In this document: positions 17,486 to 25,568 of the stretch, one piece after another
Layout of the letters: each line of letters opens with the position of its first letter
Position numbering within the stretch: position 1 is the first letter of the stretch
Assembly: GCA_030837825.1 (NCBI GenBank)
Contig: JAUQYB010000033.1
Coordinates: 20,828-84,827 of the forward strand
Origin: Albidovulum sp.
GTDB lineage: Bacteria; Pseudomonadota; Alphaproteobacteria; Rhodobacterales; Rhodobacteraceae
Direction of reading: 5' to 3'
DNA length: 64,000 nt
Notes under the pieces: model-generated
The model's input: only the letters and a program-made list of their open reading frames with translations
Told to the model about the DNA's origin: nothing
Database searches by the model: none
Program-made: the position numbers and the translations under genes

Positions 17486-18397
17486 TCAGTTACCGCTGAC
17501 CGCAGGCATCTTCCACGGCGCCCCATCGGACAGTTCCGCCGCCAGATGGTCGATCAGGGCGCGGAGTTTCGCCGGCATCGGCTGCAACGGCGGCCAGACA
17601 GCGTGAATGGGCAGGGTGCGGATCGCGCTTTCGGGCAGGATCCGTTCCAGCTTGCCCGCCGCAATCGCCGGATCGGCGATGAAGCCCGGCAGCATGGCGA
17701 AACCGACCCCGGCGATGGCCAGATCGCGCATCGCCTCACCGTTGTTGAGGGTGACAACCTCGGTCACGGAGGGGCTGAACCGGCCGAAGCGCCACAATTC
17801 CGCATTGGGCACATGGCTGTAGCCGATCACCGGCTTTCCGGTCAGGTCCTGCGGCGCCTGCGGCCGTCCGATCCGGTCCAGCAGCGCCGGCGCGGCGCAG
17901 GGGACGGAGCGGTCCTCGCAGAGCTTGCGCGCCATCAACGCACTGTCCGCCAAGGGGCCGATGCGGATCGCCAGATCGGTGCCGGTCCGCGCCAGATCGA
18001 CGAAGCGGTCGTCATAGTCGATCCGCAGCGTCAGGCCCGGATGCGCGGTGGCAAAACGCGCGAGGATCGGCGACAGATGCAGCGTGCCGAAGCTGACCGG
18101 CGCCGCGATCGACAGCGTGCCGCGGATCTGCTGGTCGCCGCCCAAGGCCTCCTCGGTCGCCGCGCGCAGATCGGCGAGCGCCGGGCGGATGCGCTCGGCC
18201 AGCCGGTGGGCGGCGTCGGTGGGCGTGATCCGCCCGGTGCTGCGGCGGAAGAGTGCTGCACCCAGCTCGCCCTCAAGGTCGCTTATGCGCTTGCTGACCA
18301 CCGATTTCGACAGGTTCAGCCGCGCGGCCGCCGCCGTCACCGTGCCCAGTTCCATCACGGTCAGCAGCGTGTCCAACTGATCGAGGTCATATTGCAT
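17486..18397 (-). CDS. LysR-family regulator, candidate master regulator of the redox cluster
   Basis: 303 residues with an N-terminal HTH (LDQLDTLLTVMELGTVTAAAA, LNLSKSVVSKRISDLEGELGAALF) and an effector domain (GTLSIAAPVSFGTLHLSPIL, VDLARTGTDLAIRIGPL). It is divergent from the FMN reductase. A GTTCG-N7-CGAAC palindrome, which contains the LysR T-N11-A core, lies 21 bp before its ATG and recurs before the DoxX/pirin and MhqO-MhqD/pirin gene pairs. It is therefore the best candidate to control all three divergent promoters, probably sensing quinones or other electrophiles. This role is inferred. Confidence 0.9.
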   Translation of the reverse strand: MQYDLDQLDTLLTVMELGTVTAAAARLNLSKSVVSKRISDLEGELGAALFRRSTGRITPTDAAHRLAERIRPALADLRAATEEALGGDQQIRGTLSIAAPVSFGTLHLSPILARFATAHPGLTLRIDYDDRFVDLARTGTDLAIRIGPLADSALMARKLCEDRSVPCAAPALLDRIGRPQAPQDLTGKPVIGYSHVPNAELWRFGRFSPSVTEVVTLNNGEAMRDLAIAGVGFAMLPGFIADPAIAAGKLERILPESAIRTLPIHAVWPPLQPMPAKLRALIDHLAAELSDGAPWKMPAVSGN

Positions 18398-18417
18398 TGC
18401 ACAGTTCTACTCCGTGC

Positions 18418-18434
18418 GTTCGGCTCTGTCGAAC
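18418..18434. promoter_or_regulatory. GTTCG-N7-CGAAC operator, copy 1 (LysR / FMN reductase)
   Basis: GTTCGGCTCTGTCGAAC. The inner TCG-N7-CGA is a T-N11-A LysR box. It lies 21 bp upstream of the LysR ATG and 139 bp upstream of the FMN reductase ATG. Confidence 0.65.
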
Positions 18435-18573
18435 ATGTTGTGCATCGGCCGCATCGCGCGACACCCACGGAATTGCCTGCCCGAAGCCGTTCGGCCATAG
18501 TGACCGGACGTTCGGGAGCGATCGCTGCACCTGCCCGGATATGGCGACCCTTCGCCCCAAAGAAAGGAATGTG

Positions 18574-19143
18574 ATGACCGTGGTCCTCGGCCTTTCCGGC
18601 AGCCTCCGCCGGGCCTCGTTCAACGCCGGCCTGCTGCGCTGCGCAGCCGAGGTCGCGCCGGAGGGGGTCACGGTGCAGATCGGCAGCATCGCGGATGTGC
18701 CGCTCTACAACGCCGACACGGAAGCCACCGAGGGGCTGCCGCCTGCGGTCCAGACGCTTCAGGCGCAGTTGCGCGCGGCCGACGGGCTGCTGCTGGTCAC
18801 GCCGGAATACAACAATGGCATCCCCGGCGTGTTCAAGAACGCGATCGACTGGATGTCGCGGGGCGACGGGCTGAAGGCCTTCGCGGGCAAGCCGGTCGCG
18901 GTCGTCGGCGCCTCGCCCGGCGGCTTCGGCACCATCATGGCGCAGTCGCACTGGCTGCCGGTCCTGCGCACGCTGAGGACCGCGCCCTGGTGCGAGGGGC
19001 GTCTGCTGGTATCGCGCGCGCGGGACCTGTTCGACGAGGACGGCACCCTTACCGACGCACAATCGCGCAAGCTGCTGACCGAGTTCGTCGCCGGCTTCGC
19101 AGCCAGCCTGGCCGGGCGCAAGGGCAGCGGCGGCGGGGCCTAG
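18574..19143 (+). CDS. NAD(P)H-dependent FMN reductase (flavodoxin-like, ChrR/EmoB type)
   Basis: 189 residues. The FMN phosphate loop GLSGSLRRASFN is at the N terminus, and TPEYNNGIPGVFKNAIDWMSR, the flavin-contact motif of this family, lies near residue 85. Such enzymes reduce quinones, chromate or free FMN by two electrons, which fits the surrounding quinone-stress genes. AAGGA lies five bases before ATG 18574. It is divergent from the LysR gene and convergent with the YcaC-like gene downstream. Confidence 0.92.
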   Translation: MTVVLGLSGSLRRASFNAGLLRCAAEVAPEGVTVQIGSIADVPLYNADTEATEGLPPAVQTLQAQLRAADGLLLVTPEYNNGIPGVFKNAIDWMSRGDGLKAFAGKPVAVVGASPGGFGTIMAQSHWLPVLRTLRTAPWCEGRLLVSRARDLFDEDGTLTDAQSRKLLTEFVAGFAASLAGRKGSGGGA

Positions 19144-19167
19144 GCCTGCCCCCTCCGACCCGCCCGA

Positions 19168-19818
19168 TCAGCCGATCTTGCCCTCGCGCATCAGGCCGAA
19201 GCGCTTGGGGAAATACCACTGCAACACCGCCCGGAACTTGGGCGAACTGTCGCGCGCCCAGTTGCGCATCAGTTCGGAACCGAACTGGATCGCGGTGATG
19301 GGCGTTGCCCCCGCCTGCCGCATCCGCTCCAGCGCCTGATCATGCGCAACGGCAGAGATCCCGCCGACCGCGTCGGCGACCGGGTAGACGTGATAGCCCC
19401 CGGCCTGCATGTCCAGCGTGGGGAAAGTCAGGCAGACCTCGGTCCAGAGCCCGGCCATGACGATGTTCCTGCGGCCCGTCGCCTCGACCGCGGCGCGGAA
19501 CTCGGCATCCTCCCAGGCGTTGACGCCGGTCCGGTCGATCTCCTTCTGGTCGCCCGGCAGTTCCGCCATGATCTCCTCTGCCGTGCCGGTGTTGACGCCC
19601 ATGTCGACACCCACGGTCGACACGATCACCGGCACTCCGTAGGCGCGCGCGAACCGGCACAGCGCCACGACATTGAGGTTGATCTCTTCGGTCGAGGAAG
19701 AGGTGACAGATCGGTATTGCTCAGGCTGATAGTCGATCAGCACCAGCGCGCAGTTTTCCGGCGTGAGCAGGCGGTCGCTTGCCGGGTCGCGGATCGGTTC
19801 GGGTGTGGTCTTTGCCAT
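19168..19818 (-). CDS. YcaC-like isochorismatase-superfamily hydrolase (second copy)
   Basis: 216 residues with Asp29 in LVLIDYQPEQY and Cys129 in LWTEVCLTFPTLDMQAGGY. At the position of the triad Lys the protein has Arg96 (EIDRTGVNAWED). GGAGG precedes ATG 19818. It is the last gene of a three-gene operon with doxX and the GNAT gene (gaps of 3 and 10 bp). Only the fold family is certain; the reaction is unknown. Confidence 0.87.
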   Translation of the reverse strand: MAKTTPEPIRDPASDRLLTPENCALVLIDYQPEQYRSVTSSSTEEINLNVVALCRFARAYGVPVIVSTVGVDMGVNTGTAEEIMAELPGDQKEIDRTGVNAWEDAEFRAAVEATGRRNIVMAGLWTEVCLTFPTLDMQAGGYHVYPVADAVGGISAVAHDQALERMRQAGATPITAIQFGSELMRNWARDSSPKFRAVLQWYFPKRFGLMREGKIG

Positions 19819-19828
19819 GCGGTCCTCC

Positions 19829-20143
19829 TCAGGGGTCTTCGCCCGGTTTCGTGGTGAAGAGGTCGGCCCATTCCGGGTGCCTGGAATATTGCTTGCGCAC
19901 GAAGGGGCAGACCGGGACGATGCGGAAGCCGGACTTGCGCGCATCCTCCAGCATGAAGTCGAGCAGCGCCTTGGCGACGCCCTGGCCCGCCATTGCCTCC
20001 GGCACCCCGGTGTGATCGGCGCTGATCACGCCCGGCCGCCGGTGCGTGAAGGTGATCTCGCCCTCGGCGTCGATGCCCGCGATGCGCGCCACATAACGAC
20101 CGCGCCGCTCGCCATCCTCTTTGGTGATGTTCACTTCGGTCAT
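19829..20143 (-). CDS. Small GNAT-type N-acetyltransferase (YjdJ-like)
   Basis: 104 residues. The layout ITFTHRRPGVISADHTGVPEAM, then GQGVAKALLDFMLEDARKSG, then VPVCPFVRKQYSRHPEWADL is that of the minimal single-domain acetyltransferases in which QGVAKAL forms the acetyl-CoA loop. The acceptor is unknown. It lies in the doxX-GNAT-YcaC operon, 3 bp after doxX. Confidence 0.83.
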   Translation of the reverse strand: MTEVNITKEDGERRGRYVARIAGIDAEGEITFTHRRPGVISADHTGVPEAMAGQGVAKALLDFMLEDARKSGFRIVPVCPFVRKQYSRHPEWADLFTTKPGEDP

Positions 20144-20146
20144 CTC

Positions 20147-20716
20147 TCAGAACTCCCGTTTCAGGATCGAACGGTCGACCGAGAGCGGCCCGGCCCCCCA
20201 GGCGGCAAGGAACAGCGCCGCCACGGTCCAGAGCGCCGAGAAGCCCTCGGCCTTGAACTGGACCAGATGCAGGAAGCGCGCCCCGCCATCCTCACCGAGG
20301 TTGCGCAAGCCGTCTTCGGTAAAAAGGACGGCATTCTCCGCAAGCGCGGCCATGCCCTCGGGCGACAGGATCGCGGCGCCATAGGGATGCGTTGCGTGAA
20401 ACCAGTAGGTCACCGCCAGCATCAACCCATTGGCCAGCGCGACCGGCCGGGTCAGCAACCCCGCCATGATCATCAGCCCGCCCGCGAACTGCAACACCGC
20501 CAGCACCGCCGACCATAGCCAGCCGGGAGAAAGGCCGATGCTTTCGGTGAAGCCGGCCATGGCGAAGGGCGCCTGGATCTTGGGCCAGCCTTCGATGACC
20601 AGCATGCCGCCGACCAAAACCCTCAGCACGACATGGGCGAGCGGCTGGGCGAAGCGGCGATAGAACGGTTCCATGACAGGCAGGATCAGGGCGCTCCTTC
20701 CTTGGTCCTCGTGCAT
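20147..20716 (-). CDS. DoxX-family membrane protein
   Basis: 189 residues. The DoxX motif region LAHVVLRVLVGGMLVIEGWPKIQ is followed by hydrophobic helices (WLWSAVLAVLQFAGGLMIMAGLLTRPVALANGLM in two parts) and a final helix LWTVAALFLAAWGA. The family is linked to redox and thiol stress. ATG 20716 is preferred because AGGAGG lies about seven bases before it. It is the first gene of a minus-strand operon and is divergent from pirin, with the GTTCG-N7-CGAAC site between them. Confidence 0.9.
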   Translation of the reverse strand: MHEDQGRSALILPVMEPFYRRFAQPLAHVVLRVLVGGMLVIEGWPKIQAPFAMAGFTESIGLSPGWLWSAVLAVLQFAGGLMIMAGLLTRPVALANGLMLAVTYWFHATHPYGAAILSPEGMAALAENAVLFTEDGLRNLGEDGGARFLHLVQFKAEGFSALWTVAALFLAAWGAGPLSVDRSILKREF

Positions 20717-20821
20717 CGCGGTCCTCCTTTCCGGTCTATCGGCAGGGCGGCACTGGTTGCGTTCCCGACCAGATGATTCGCGCAAACCGGTTCTGTCCAG
20801 ACGGCTGGAATCAAAACCCGT

Positions 20822-20838
20822 GTTCGATCATGCCGAAC
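20822..20838. promoter_or_regulatory. GTTCG-N7-CGAAC operator, copy 2 (DoxX / pirin)
   Basis: GTTCGATCATGCCGAAC lies 106 bp upstream of doxX and 81 bp upstream of pirin. The arms are identical to copies 1 and 3. Confidence 0.65.
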
Positions 20839-20918
20839 ACCCTGCGCCTTGTCCAGCACCGGCTTCCGGCCCATCTCTGCCGCAACGGCGGATGATCCGC
20901 CCTTAAACGGAGGTTCCC

Positions 20919-21776
20919 ATGCGTCAGGTTCTTGACACCACCACTGCCTCCCGCGGCCATTGGGTCGGCGACGGCTTTCCCGTGCGCTCGCTCTTTTCCC
21001 ACATGTCGGGCAGCAACGAGAACACGCCCTTCCTGATGCTGGACTACGGCGGGCCCCATACCTTTGAGCCGGCCAGCCGGCCGCGCGGCGTCGATGTCCA
21101 CCCCCACAAGGGGTTTGAAACCGTGACCATCGTCTATGACGGCGAGGTCGAGCACGGCGACAGCACCGGGCGGGGCGGCGTGATCCGCGAAGGCGACGTG
21201 CAATGGATGACCGCCGGCGCGGGCATCCTGCACAAGGAATTCCACAGCCACGCCTATACGAAACGCGGCGGCGCGTTCGAGATGGTGCAGCTCTGGGTCA
21301 ACCTGCCGGCCAGCGACAAATCGGCCGAGCCGGGCTATCAGGCCATCGCCGATGCCTCGATCCCCGCGGTCGATCTGCCGGATGGGGCGGGGCGTCTGCG
21401 GGTGATCACGGGCGAATACGGCGGCAGGAAGGGCCCGGCGCGGACCTTCACCCCGATGGATGTCTGGGACCTGCGGCTGAACGCGGGAAAGACCCTCGCG
21501 CTCTCGCCGGCCGAAGGCTGGACGGCGATCGTGGTCGCGCTGTCGGGTACGGTCGAGGTGAACGGCACGGCGCTGACGGGGCCCGCCACGGCGCGGCTGT
21601 CCCGCACCGGCGGCGAGGTGACGATCGCCGCCGGCGACGACGCCAAGGTTCTGGTCCTTGCCGGCGCGCCGATCGACGAGCCGGTGTCGGCCTACGGGCC
21701 CTTCGTGATGAACACCGAGCGCGAGATCCGTCAGGCAATACTGGACTTCAACGCGGGCAAGTTCGGGCGGCTGTAA
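20919..21776 (+). CDS. Pirin-family bicupin
   Basis: 285 residues. The metal-binding cupin motif is HPHKGFETVTIVYDGEVEHGDS, with GDVQWMTAGAGILHKEFH after it, as in pirin and the quercetinase YhhW. Pirins are iron-dependent redox sensors or quercetin 2,3-dioxygenases, compatible with an aromatic/quinone stress role. CGGAGG precedes the ATG. It is followed by a strong terminator, so it is transcribed alone from the shared divergent promoter. Confidence 0.92.
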   Translation: MRQVLDTTTASRGHWVGDGFPVRSLFSHMSGSNENTPFLMLDYGGPHTFEPASRPRGVDVHPHKGFETVTIVYDGEVEHGDSTGRGGVIREGDVQWMTAGAGILHKEFHSHAYTKRGGAFEMVQLWVNLPASDKSAEPGYQAIADASIPAVDLPDGAGRLRVITGEYGGRKGPARTFTPMDVWDLRLNAGKTLALSPAEGWTAIVVALSGTVEVNGTALTGPATARLSRTGGEVTIAAGDDAKVLVLAGAPIDEPVSAYGPFVMNTEREIRQAILDFNAGKFGRL

Positions 21777-21798
21777 GGGCCTGGTCAAGAAATCCGGG

Positions 21799-21827
21799 CG
21801 GGCGGCGGAGACCTCCGCCGCCCGTTT
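21799..21827 (+). terminator. Rho-independent terminator after pirin
   Basis: CGGGCGGCGGAG (21799-21810) pairs exactly with CTCCGCCGCCCG (21813-21824) and is followed by TTT. Confidence 0.75.
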
Positions 21828-21847
21828 CCGTTCAAGGAGGCTTTGCC

Positions 21848-22450
21848 ATGGAGAAGACGCTCGAACTGGGCATCCGCAACGTGCTGCCCGAAGACCTGCG
21901 GTATCTCCTCCGCAAGCATCCGCGAGAAGGCTGGCGCAATCAGCCCGGCCTCGCCGGCACCGGAGAGATCTGGCTGGCCAACCGTGACTGGTTTCGCGCG
22001 ATCACGATGCGGAGATCCACGATCAACTGCGCAGGTTGCGTGAAGCGGGCGAGACGACCTGGGACAGTGGTCCGTCTCTCCATCGCCACATCGGCAGTCT
22101 GCTGGGCAGTCTCGACGGCCATCACCGGATCGAGGACGAACACTATTTCCCGCAACTCCTGCGGATCGAGCCGAGCCTGACCCGCGGCTTCGAGATTCTG
22201 CACTCCGATCATCATGTCATCCACGACGCGATCAAGGAACTGGCCGCGGCCACGCAAGACAATCTGCGCCGGCTGGGCCAGTCCGAAGGCGAGATGACCG
22301 GCGATCAGCGCCGTGCGGTCGATGCGCTGGCGGAAACGGTCGAACGTATCGCACCCTTGCTGAAGCAGCACCTGTCGGATGAGGAGGAGATCGTCATCCC
22401 GCTGATCCTGGAACGCGCCCGCATGGGCCCGGAGTTCAGCGCCTGGACGC
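21848..22450 (+). pseudogene. Hemerythrin HHE-domain protein with a 2-nt frameshift
   Basis: AGGAGG precedes ATG 21848. The frame reads MEKTLELGIRNVLPEDLRYL to about 21995 (NRDWFR). The rest of the domain is in another frame: RDHDAEIHDQLRRLREAGE, then HHRIEDEHYFPQL, HSDHHVIHDAIKEL and LSDEEEIVIPLI, the His/Glu di-iron ligands. Removing one CG from the CGCGCG run near 21994-21999 restores a single frame. No stop follows the domain: the second frame stays open to 22815, antisense to the MhqD domain. Either a real null mutation or a sequencing indel is possible. Confidence 0.75.
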
Positions 22451-23978
22451 GGCTGGGGACGGCTCCCCCCGCCCCCGGCCTCGCTCGGCCGTCCATCCAG
22501 TCCTTCGCAGCCTCCGGATCGGCGGGCGATAGGTCGTGCCCGGCGGCAATCGTCCGGGCTTCCACCACCGCGCCCGCGGCGGTCAGTGCCTGCTCCAGCG
22601 CCGGCGCCCCGGCGGCGAAGGGATCATCGCGGCCGGTCACCAGCAGCACCCGAACGCCGCCCAGATCGACCTCCGGCGGCTCCTCCAGCACCTCGATGCC
22701 CCGCAAGAGGATCGCGCGGCGGATGACCCCCGGATGCAGCCGCATCACCGCGCCCAGAAGGTTGGCCCCGTTGGAAAGCCCGAGGAAGGTCATCCGCCCC
22801 GCATCCAGCCCATAGGCCCGGACCGCACCTTCGACAAAGGCGGCGAAAGTCTCCGCCTCGTTGCGGATATCCGCCTGATCGTGGGTCAGCGCGTCGAACC
22901 GCCGGAACCAGCGGGCGATCCCCTCTTCGGTCGACCGGCCGCGGACGCCGAGCAGGGTCGCCCGCGGATGGATGCGGTGCGCCAGCGGCATCAGATCGGC
23001 CTCGTCGCCGCCCGAGCCATGCAGCAGCACGATGACAGAGCCATCAGGGTCTGCCGGCGTATGGAAGCGGTGCGCGAAAGGCAGGTCGCGCATCGGCACC
23101 CTCTCCTCGTCCGGGCGGGCGAATTGCGGCAGCATCACCCGCAGGTCGAAGGCGCGCTCGGCGTCATGCGGCGGGATCATCAGGGTTTGGCCCAGATGCT
23201 CCGCATCCTCGTCCACCGTGAAGCCGGGGCCGTCGGTGGCATATTCGATCAGCGTGCCCATCGGCTCTCGCACATAGAGCGACAGGAAATACTTGCGGTC
23301 GTGGACATGGGTCAGCCCGCCATGATCGCGCAGGTCCAGCCGCATCCGGCGCACCGCATCGGCATCCGGCGCACGGAAGGCCACATGGTCGAACATGCCG
23401 GTGCCGGGGATCGCCGGCACGAAACCGGCCGAGCCGCGGATATCCACCACATCGCTGTCCGAGGCCATGCGGATGAATGGCCCGTCGCGCAGCGCCTCGG
23501 CATAGCCGAAGCGGGCGATGAAGCGCGCGGTCTCTTCCGCGTCCGCGGTCAGCAGGGTGACGCTGTGAATGCGCGGCCCGGGCGCCGCCGCCACCCCCAC
23601 CAGCTTGACGACGATCCCGTCGGGGTCGCGCAGCCGCAGCACCGGCTCGCCCATCTCGCGCGCGGGCCCCGTCACGGCAATCCCCGCCGTCATCGCGCGG
23701 GTCAGCCAGTCGCCAAGGGAGTCCGCCGGGACCGCAATCGCGATCTCCGAGATCGCGCCCAGCCCGGTGCGACCGCGTGCTCCGCCCTGCCAGACGAGGA
23801 AGGTCAGGATCGAGCCGGGGCTGCCCTGCCGGTCGCCGTAGAACAGGTGCAACTGCCGGGCATCCTCATATCCCCCGGTCTGCTTGACCAGATGCAGCCC
23901 CAGGAAACCCATGTAGAAATCGACGTTCCTCTGCACGTCAGAGGTGATCGCGGTGACATGGTGGATGCCTGTGGTCAT
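22305..23978 (-). CDS. MhqO-like VOC dioxygenase fused to an MhqD-like alpha/beta hydrolase
   Basis: 557 residues. Residues 1-270 hold two vicinal-oxygen-chelate modules (GIHHVTAITSDVQRNVDFYMG, GFLGLHLVKQTGGYED; MFDHVAFRAPDADAVRRM; GTLIEYATDGPGFTVDED), as in MhqO/MhqA ring-cleavage dioxygenases. Residues 300-480 are a carboxylesterase-like hydrolase: VIVLLHGSGGDEADLMPLAHR, nucleophile Ser in FLGLSNGANLLG, Asp in TGRDDPF, His in IAAGHDLS. In Bacillus these are separate members of a quinone-response regulon. The last 70-80 residues look non-native and run antisense into the hemerythrin gene, so the natural stop may be lost. AGGAGG precedes ATG 23978. Confidence 0.85.
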   Translation of the reverse strand: MTTGIHHVTAITSDVQRNVDFYMGFLGLHLVKQTGGYEDARQLHLFYGDRQGSPGSILTFLVWQGGARGRTGLGAISEIAIAVPADSLGDWLTRAMTAGIAVTGPAREMGEPVLRLRDPDGIVVKLVGVAAAPGPRIHSVTLLTADAEETARFIARFGYAEALRDGPFIRMASDSDVVDIRGSAGFVPAIPGTGMFDHVAFRAPDADAVRRMRLDLRDHGGLTHVHDRKYFLSLYVREPMGTLIEYATDGPGFTVDEDAEHLGQTLMIPPHDAERAFDLRVMLPQFARPDEERVPMRDLPFAHRFHTPADPDGSVIVLLHGSGGDEADLMPLAHRIHPRATLLGVRGRSTEEGIARWFRRFDALTHDQADIRNEAETFAAFVEGAVRAYGLDAGRMTFLGLSNGANLLGAVMRLHPGVIRRAILLRGIEVLEEPPEVDLGGVRVLLVTGRDDPFAAGAPALEQALTAAGAVVEARTIAAGHDLSPADPEAAKDWMDGRARPGAGGAVPSRVQALNSGPMRARSRISGMTISSSSDRCCFSKGAIRSTVSASASTARR

Positions 23979-24053
23979 GTATCGCCTCCTTCGCTTGCCC
24001 ACCGATGCCCGACTTGCCGCTTTCGGGCAAGCCAGACAGGACTGGAACGCCGT

Positions 24054-24070
24054 GTTCGCATGGGCCGAAC
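24054..24070. promoter_or_regulatory. GTTCG-N7-CGAAC operator, copy 3 (MhqO-MhqD / pirin 2)
   Basis: GTTCGCATGGGCCGAAC lies 76 bp before the minus-strand fusion gene and 79 bp before pirin 2, almost midway between them. Confidence 0.65.
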
Positions 24071-24148
24071 GATACCGGACTTCCAACGCCGTTTATCCGG
24101 GTCTAGTCTCACAGAAGACAATGCCGGAGGCACCGAAAGGAAAGCGAG

Positions 24149-25087
24149 ATGAGCTGGAACCCTGCCCTCGAACCCGGCTGCCCCGACGAGATCGGGGTGG
24201 ATGCCATCGAGACGCTGATCATCCCCCGCGCCCGCGACATCGGCGGGTTCGAGGTGCGCCGCGCGCTCCCCGCGCCCAAGCGGCAGATGGTCGGGCCGTT
24301 CATCTTCTTCGACCAGGCAGGCCCGGCCGAGTTCCTGACCGGGCAGGGCATCGACGTGCGGCCGCACCCGCATATCGGGCTCGGCACCGTGACCTATCTC
24401 TATCAGGGCGATTTCCACCATCGCGACAGCATCGGCTCCGACCGGATCATCCGGCCCGGGGCGCTGAACTGGATGGTCGCCGGCAAGGGCGTCACCCATT
24501 CCGAACGGACCAGCAGCGCGGCGCGGCAGGGGCCGCACAGCCTGTTCGGCATCCAGACCTGGGTGGCGCTCCCGGAGGACCGCGAGGACATGGAGCCGAC
24601 CTTCGAACACCACGCCAAGGACAGCCTGCCGGAGATCGAGGCCGAGGGCGTCACGGCCCGTCTGATCCTCGGCAATGCCTATGGCGAAAGGGCCCCGGCC
24701 ATCCTTTACTCCGAGACCTTCTATCTGGACGTGATCCTCGACCCCGGCGCGCGTTTCCCGCTGCCCGACGACCACGAGGACCGCGGCCTTTACATCACCC
24801 AAGGCTCGGTCCGCATCGCCGGGCAGGAATTCGAGGCCGGCCGCATGATGGTCTTCCGCCCCGGCGACAGGATCACCGTGCAGGCAGGCGAGGCGGGCGC
24901 CCGGCTGATGGCGCTTGGCGGGGCCACGCTGAACGGGCCGCGCTACATCTGGTGGAACTTCGTCGCCTCCTCGCGCGACAGGATCGAGGCCGCGAAGCAG
25001 GATTGGCGCACGGCCGACTGGGGCAAGGGCCTGTTCGACCTGCCCGCGGGTGACCGCACCGAGCACATTCCCGCGCCGGAGAGGTGA
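24149..25087 (+). CDS. Pirin-family bicupin (second copy)
   Basis: 312 residues, the longer YhaK/Pir type with a C-terminal cupin. Motifs are RPHPHIGLGTVTYLYQGDF, HHRDSIGS, NWMVAGKGVTHSER and the C-terminal RGLYITQGSVRIAGQEF. AAAGCGAG precedes the ATG. It faces the MhqO-MhqD fusion across the copy-3 operator. About 55 bp after its stop the cas2 relic begins, so this is the right edge of the redox cluster. Confidence 0.92.
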   Translation: MSWNPALEPGCPDEIGVDAIETLIIPRARDIGGFEVRRALPAPKRQMVGPFIFFDQAGPAEFLTGQGIDVRPHPHIGLGTVTYLYQGDFHHRDSIGSDRIIRPGALNWMVAGKGVTHSERTSSAARQGPHSLFGIQTWVALPEDREDMEPTFEHHAKDSLPEIEAEGVTARLILGNAYGERAPAILYSETFYLDVILDPGARFPLPDDHEDRGLYITQGSVRIAGQEFEAGRMMVFRPGDRITVQAGEAGARLMALGGATLNGPRYIWWNFVASSRDRIEAAKQDWRTADWGKGLFDLPAGDRTEHIPAPER

Positions 25088-25142
25088 CCGGGCTTGGACG
25101 CGGAGAATGGCGCGTGAAGTAGGACCCTGCCCATCTGAGCGG

Positions 25143-25449
25143 ATACCGTGGATTTTCGTGATGTTCGACCTGCCGGTGGGCAGCAAGAAGGAGATGCGGG
25201 ACGCCACCAAGTTCCACGAATTCCTGCTGGATCAGGGCTTCGAGATGAGTCAGTTCTCGATCTACGCCCGCTTCTGCAATGGCAAGGACCGCTACGAGTC
25301 GCATCTGAAGCGCATCGAGGGTAACCTGCCTGAGAAAGGCGAGATCCATGTGCTTGCCTTCACCGACAAGCAATACGAGGGAATCGTCCGATTCGAGCCA
25401 GCGCCGCCGCAAGCCGCGCGAAACTCCCGATCAGCTCGCGCTGTTCTAG
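25143..25449 (+). pseudogene. cas2: cas2 relic of a type II-C CRISPR-Cas locus
   Basis: The frame from 25143 reads IPWIFVMFDLPVGSKKEM, then KFHEFLLDQGFEMSQFSIYAR, then GEIHVLAFTDKQYEGIVRF, the type II-C Cas2 pattern with the FDLPV strand and its conserved Asp. The expected initiator is ATA (25143-25145) instead of ATG; an in-frame ATG at 25107 would add 12 residues. A short indel at about 25396-25405 moves the end of the gene into another frame, where the canonical tail RRRKPRETPDQLALF and a TAG (25447-25449) are found. No cas1, cas9 or repeat array of this subtype is visible. It is unrelated to the I-E array at 12455. Confidence 0.82.
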
Positions 25450-25471
25450 TTATGTCCAAGATTTGGCATCC

Positions 25472-25524
25472 CCTGGATGTGCCGGTTCCTCGTTTCTAAT
25501 CAACAAGTTGCCGACACATCCAGG
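25472..25524. repeat. Inverted repeat just after the cas2 relic
   Basis: CCTGGATGTG (25472-25481) is complementary to CACATCCAGG (25515-25524), with three more pairs after one mismatch. The loop is AT-richer than its surroundings. It could be a terminator-like structure or the trace of a lost mobile or CRISPR element. Confidence 0.45.
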
Positions 25525-25568
25525 ATAGCGCACCAGAAACCGCAGGCCAACCGCAACAAGCAAGCGGA

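Noticed and set aside
25449-25500. Type II CRISPR repeat array after the cas2 relic
   Set aside because: No periodic 36-nt repeat is present, only a single imperfect inverted repeat.
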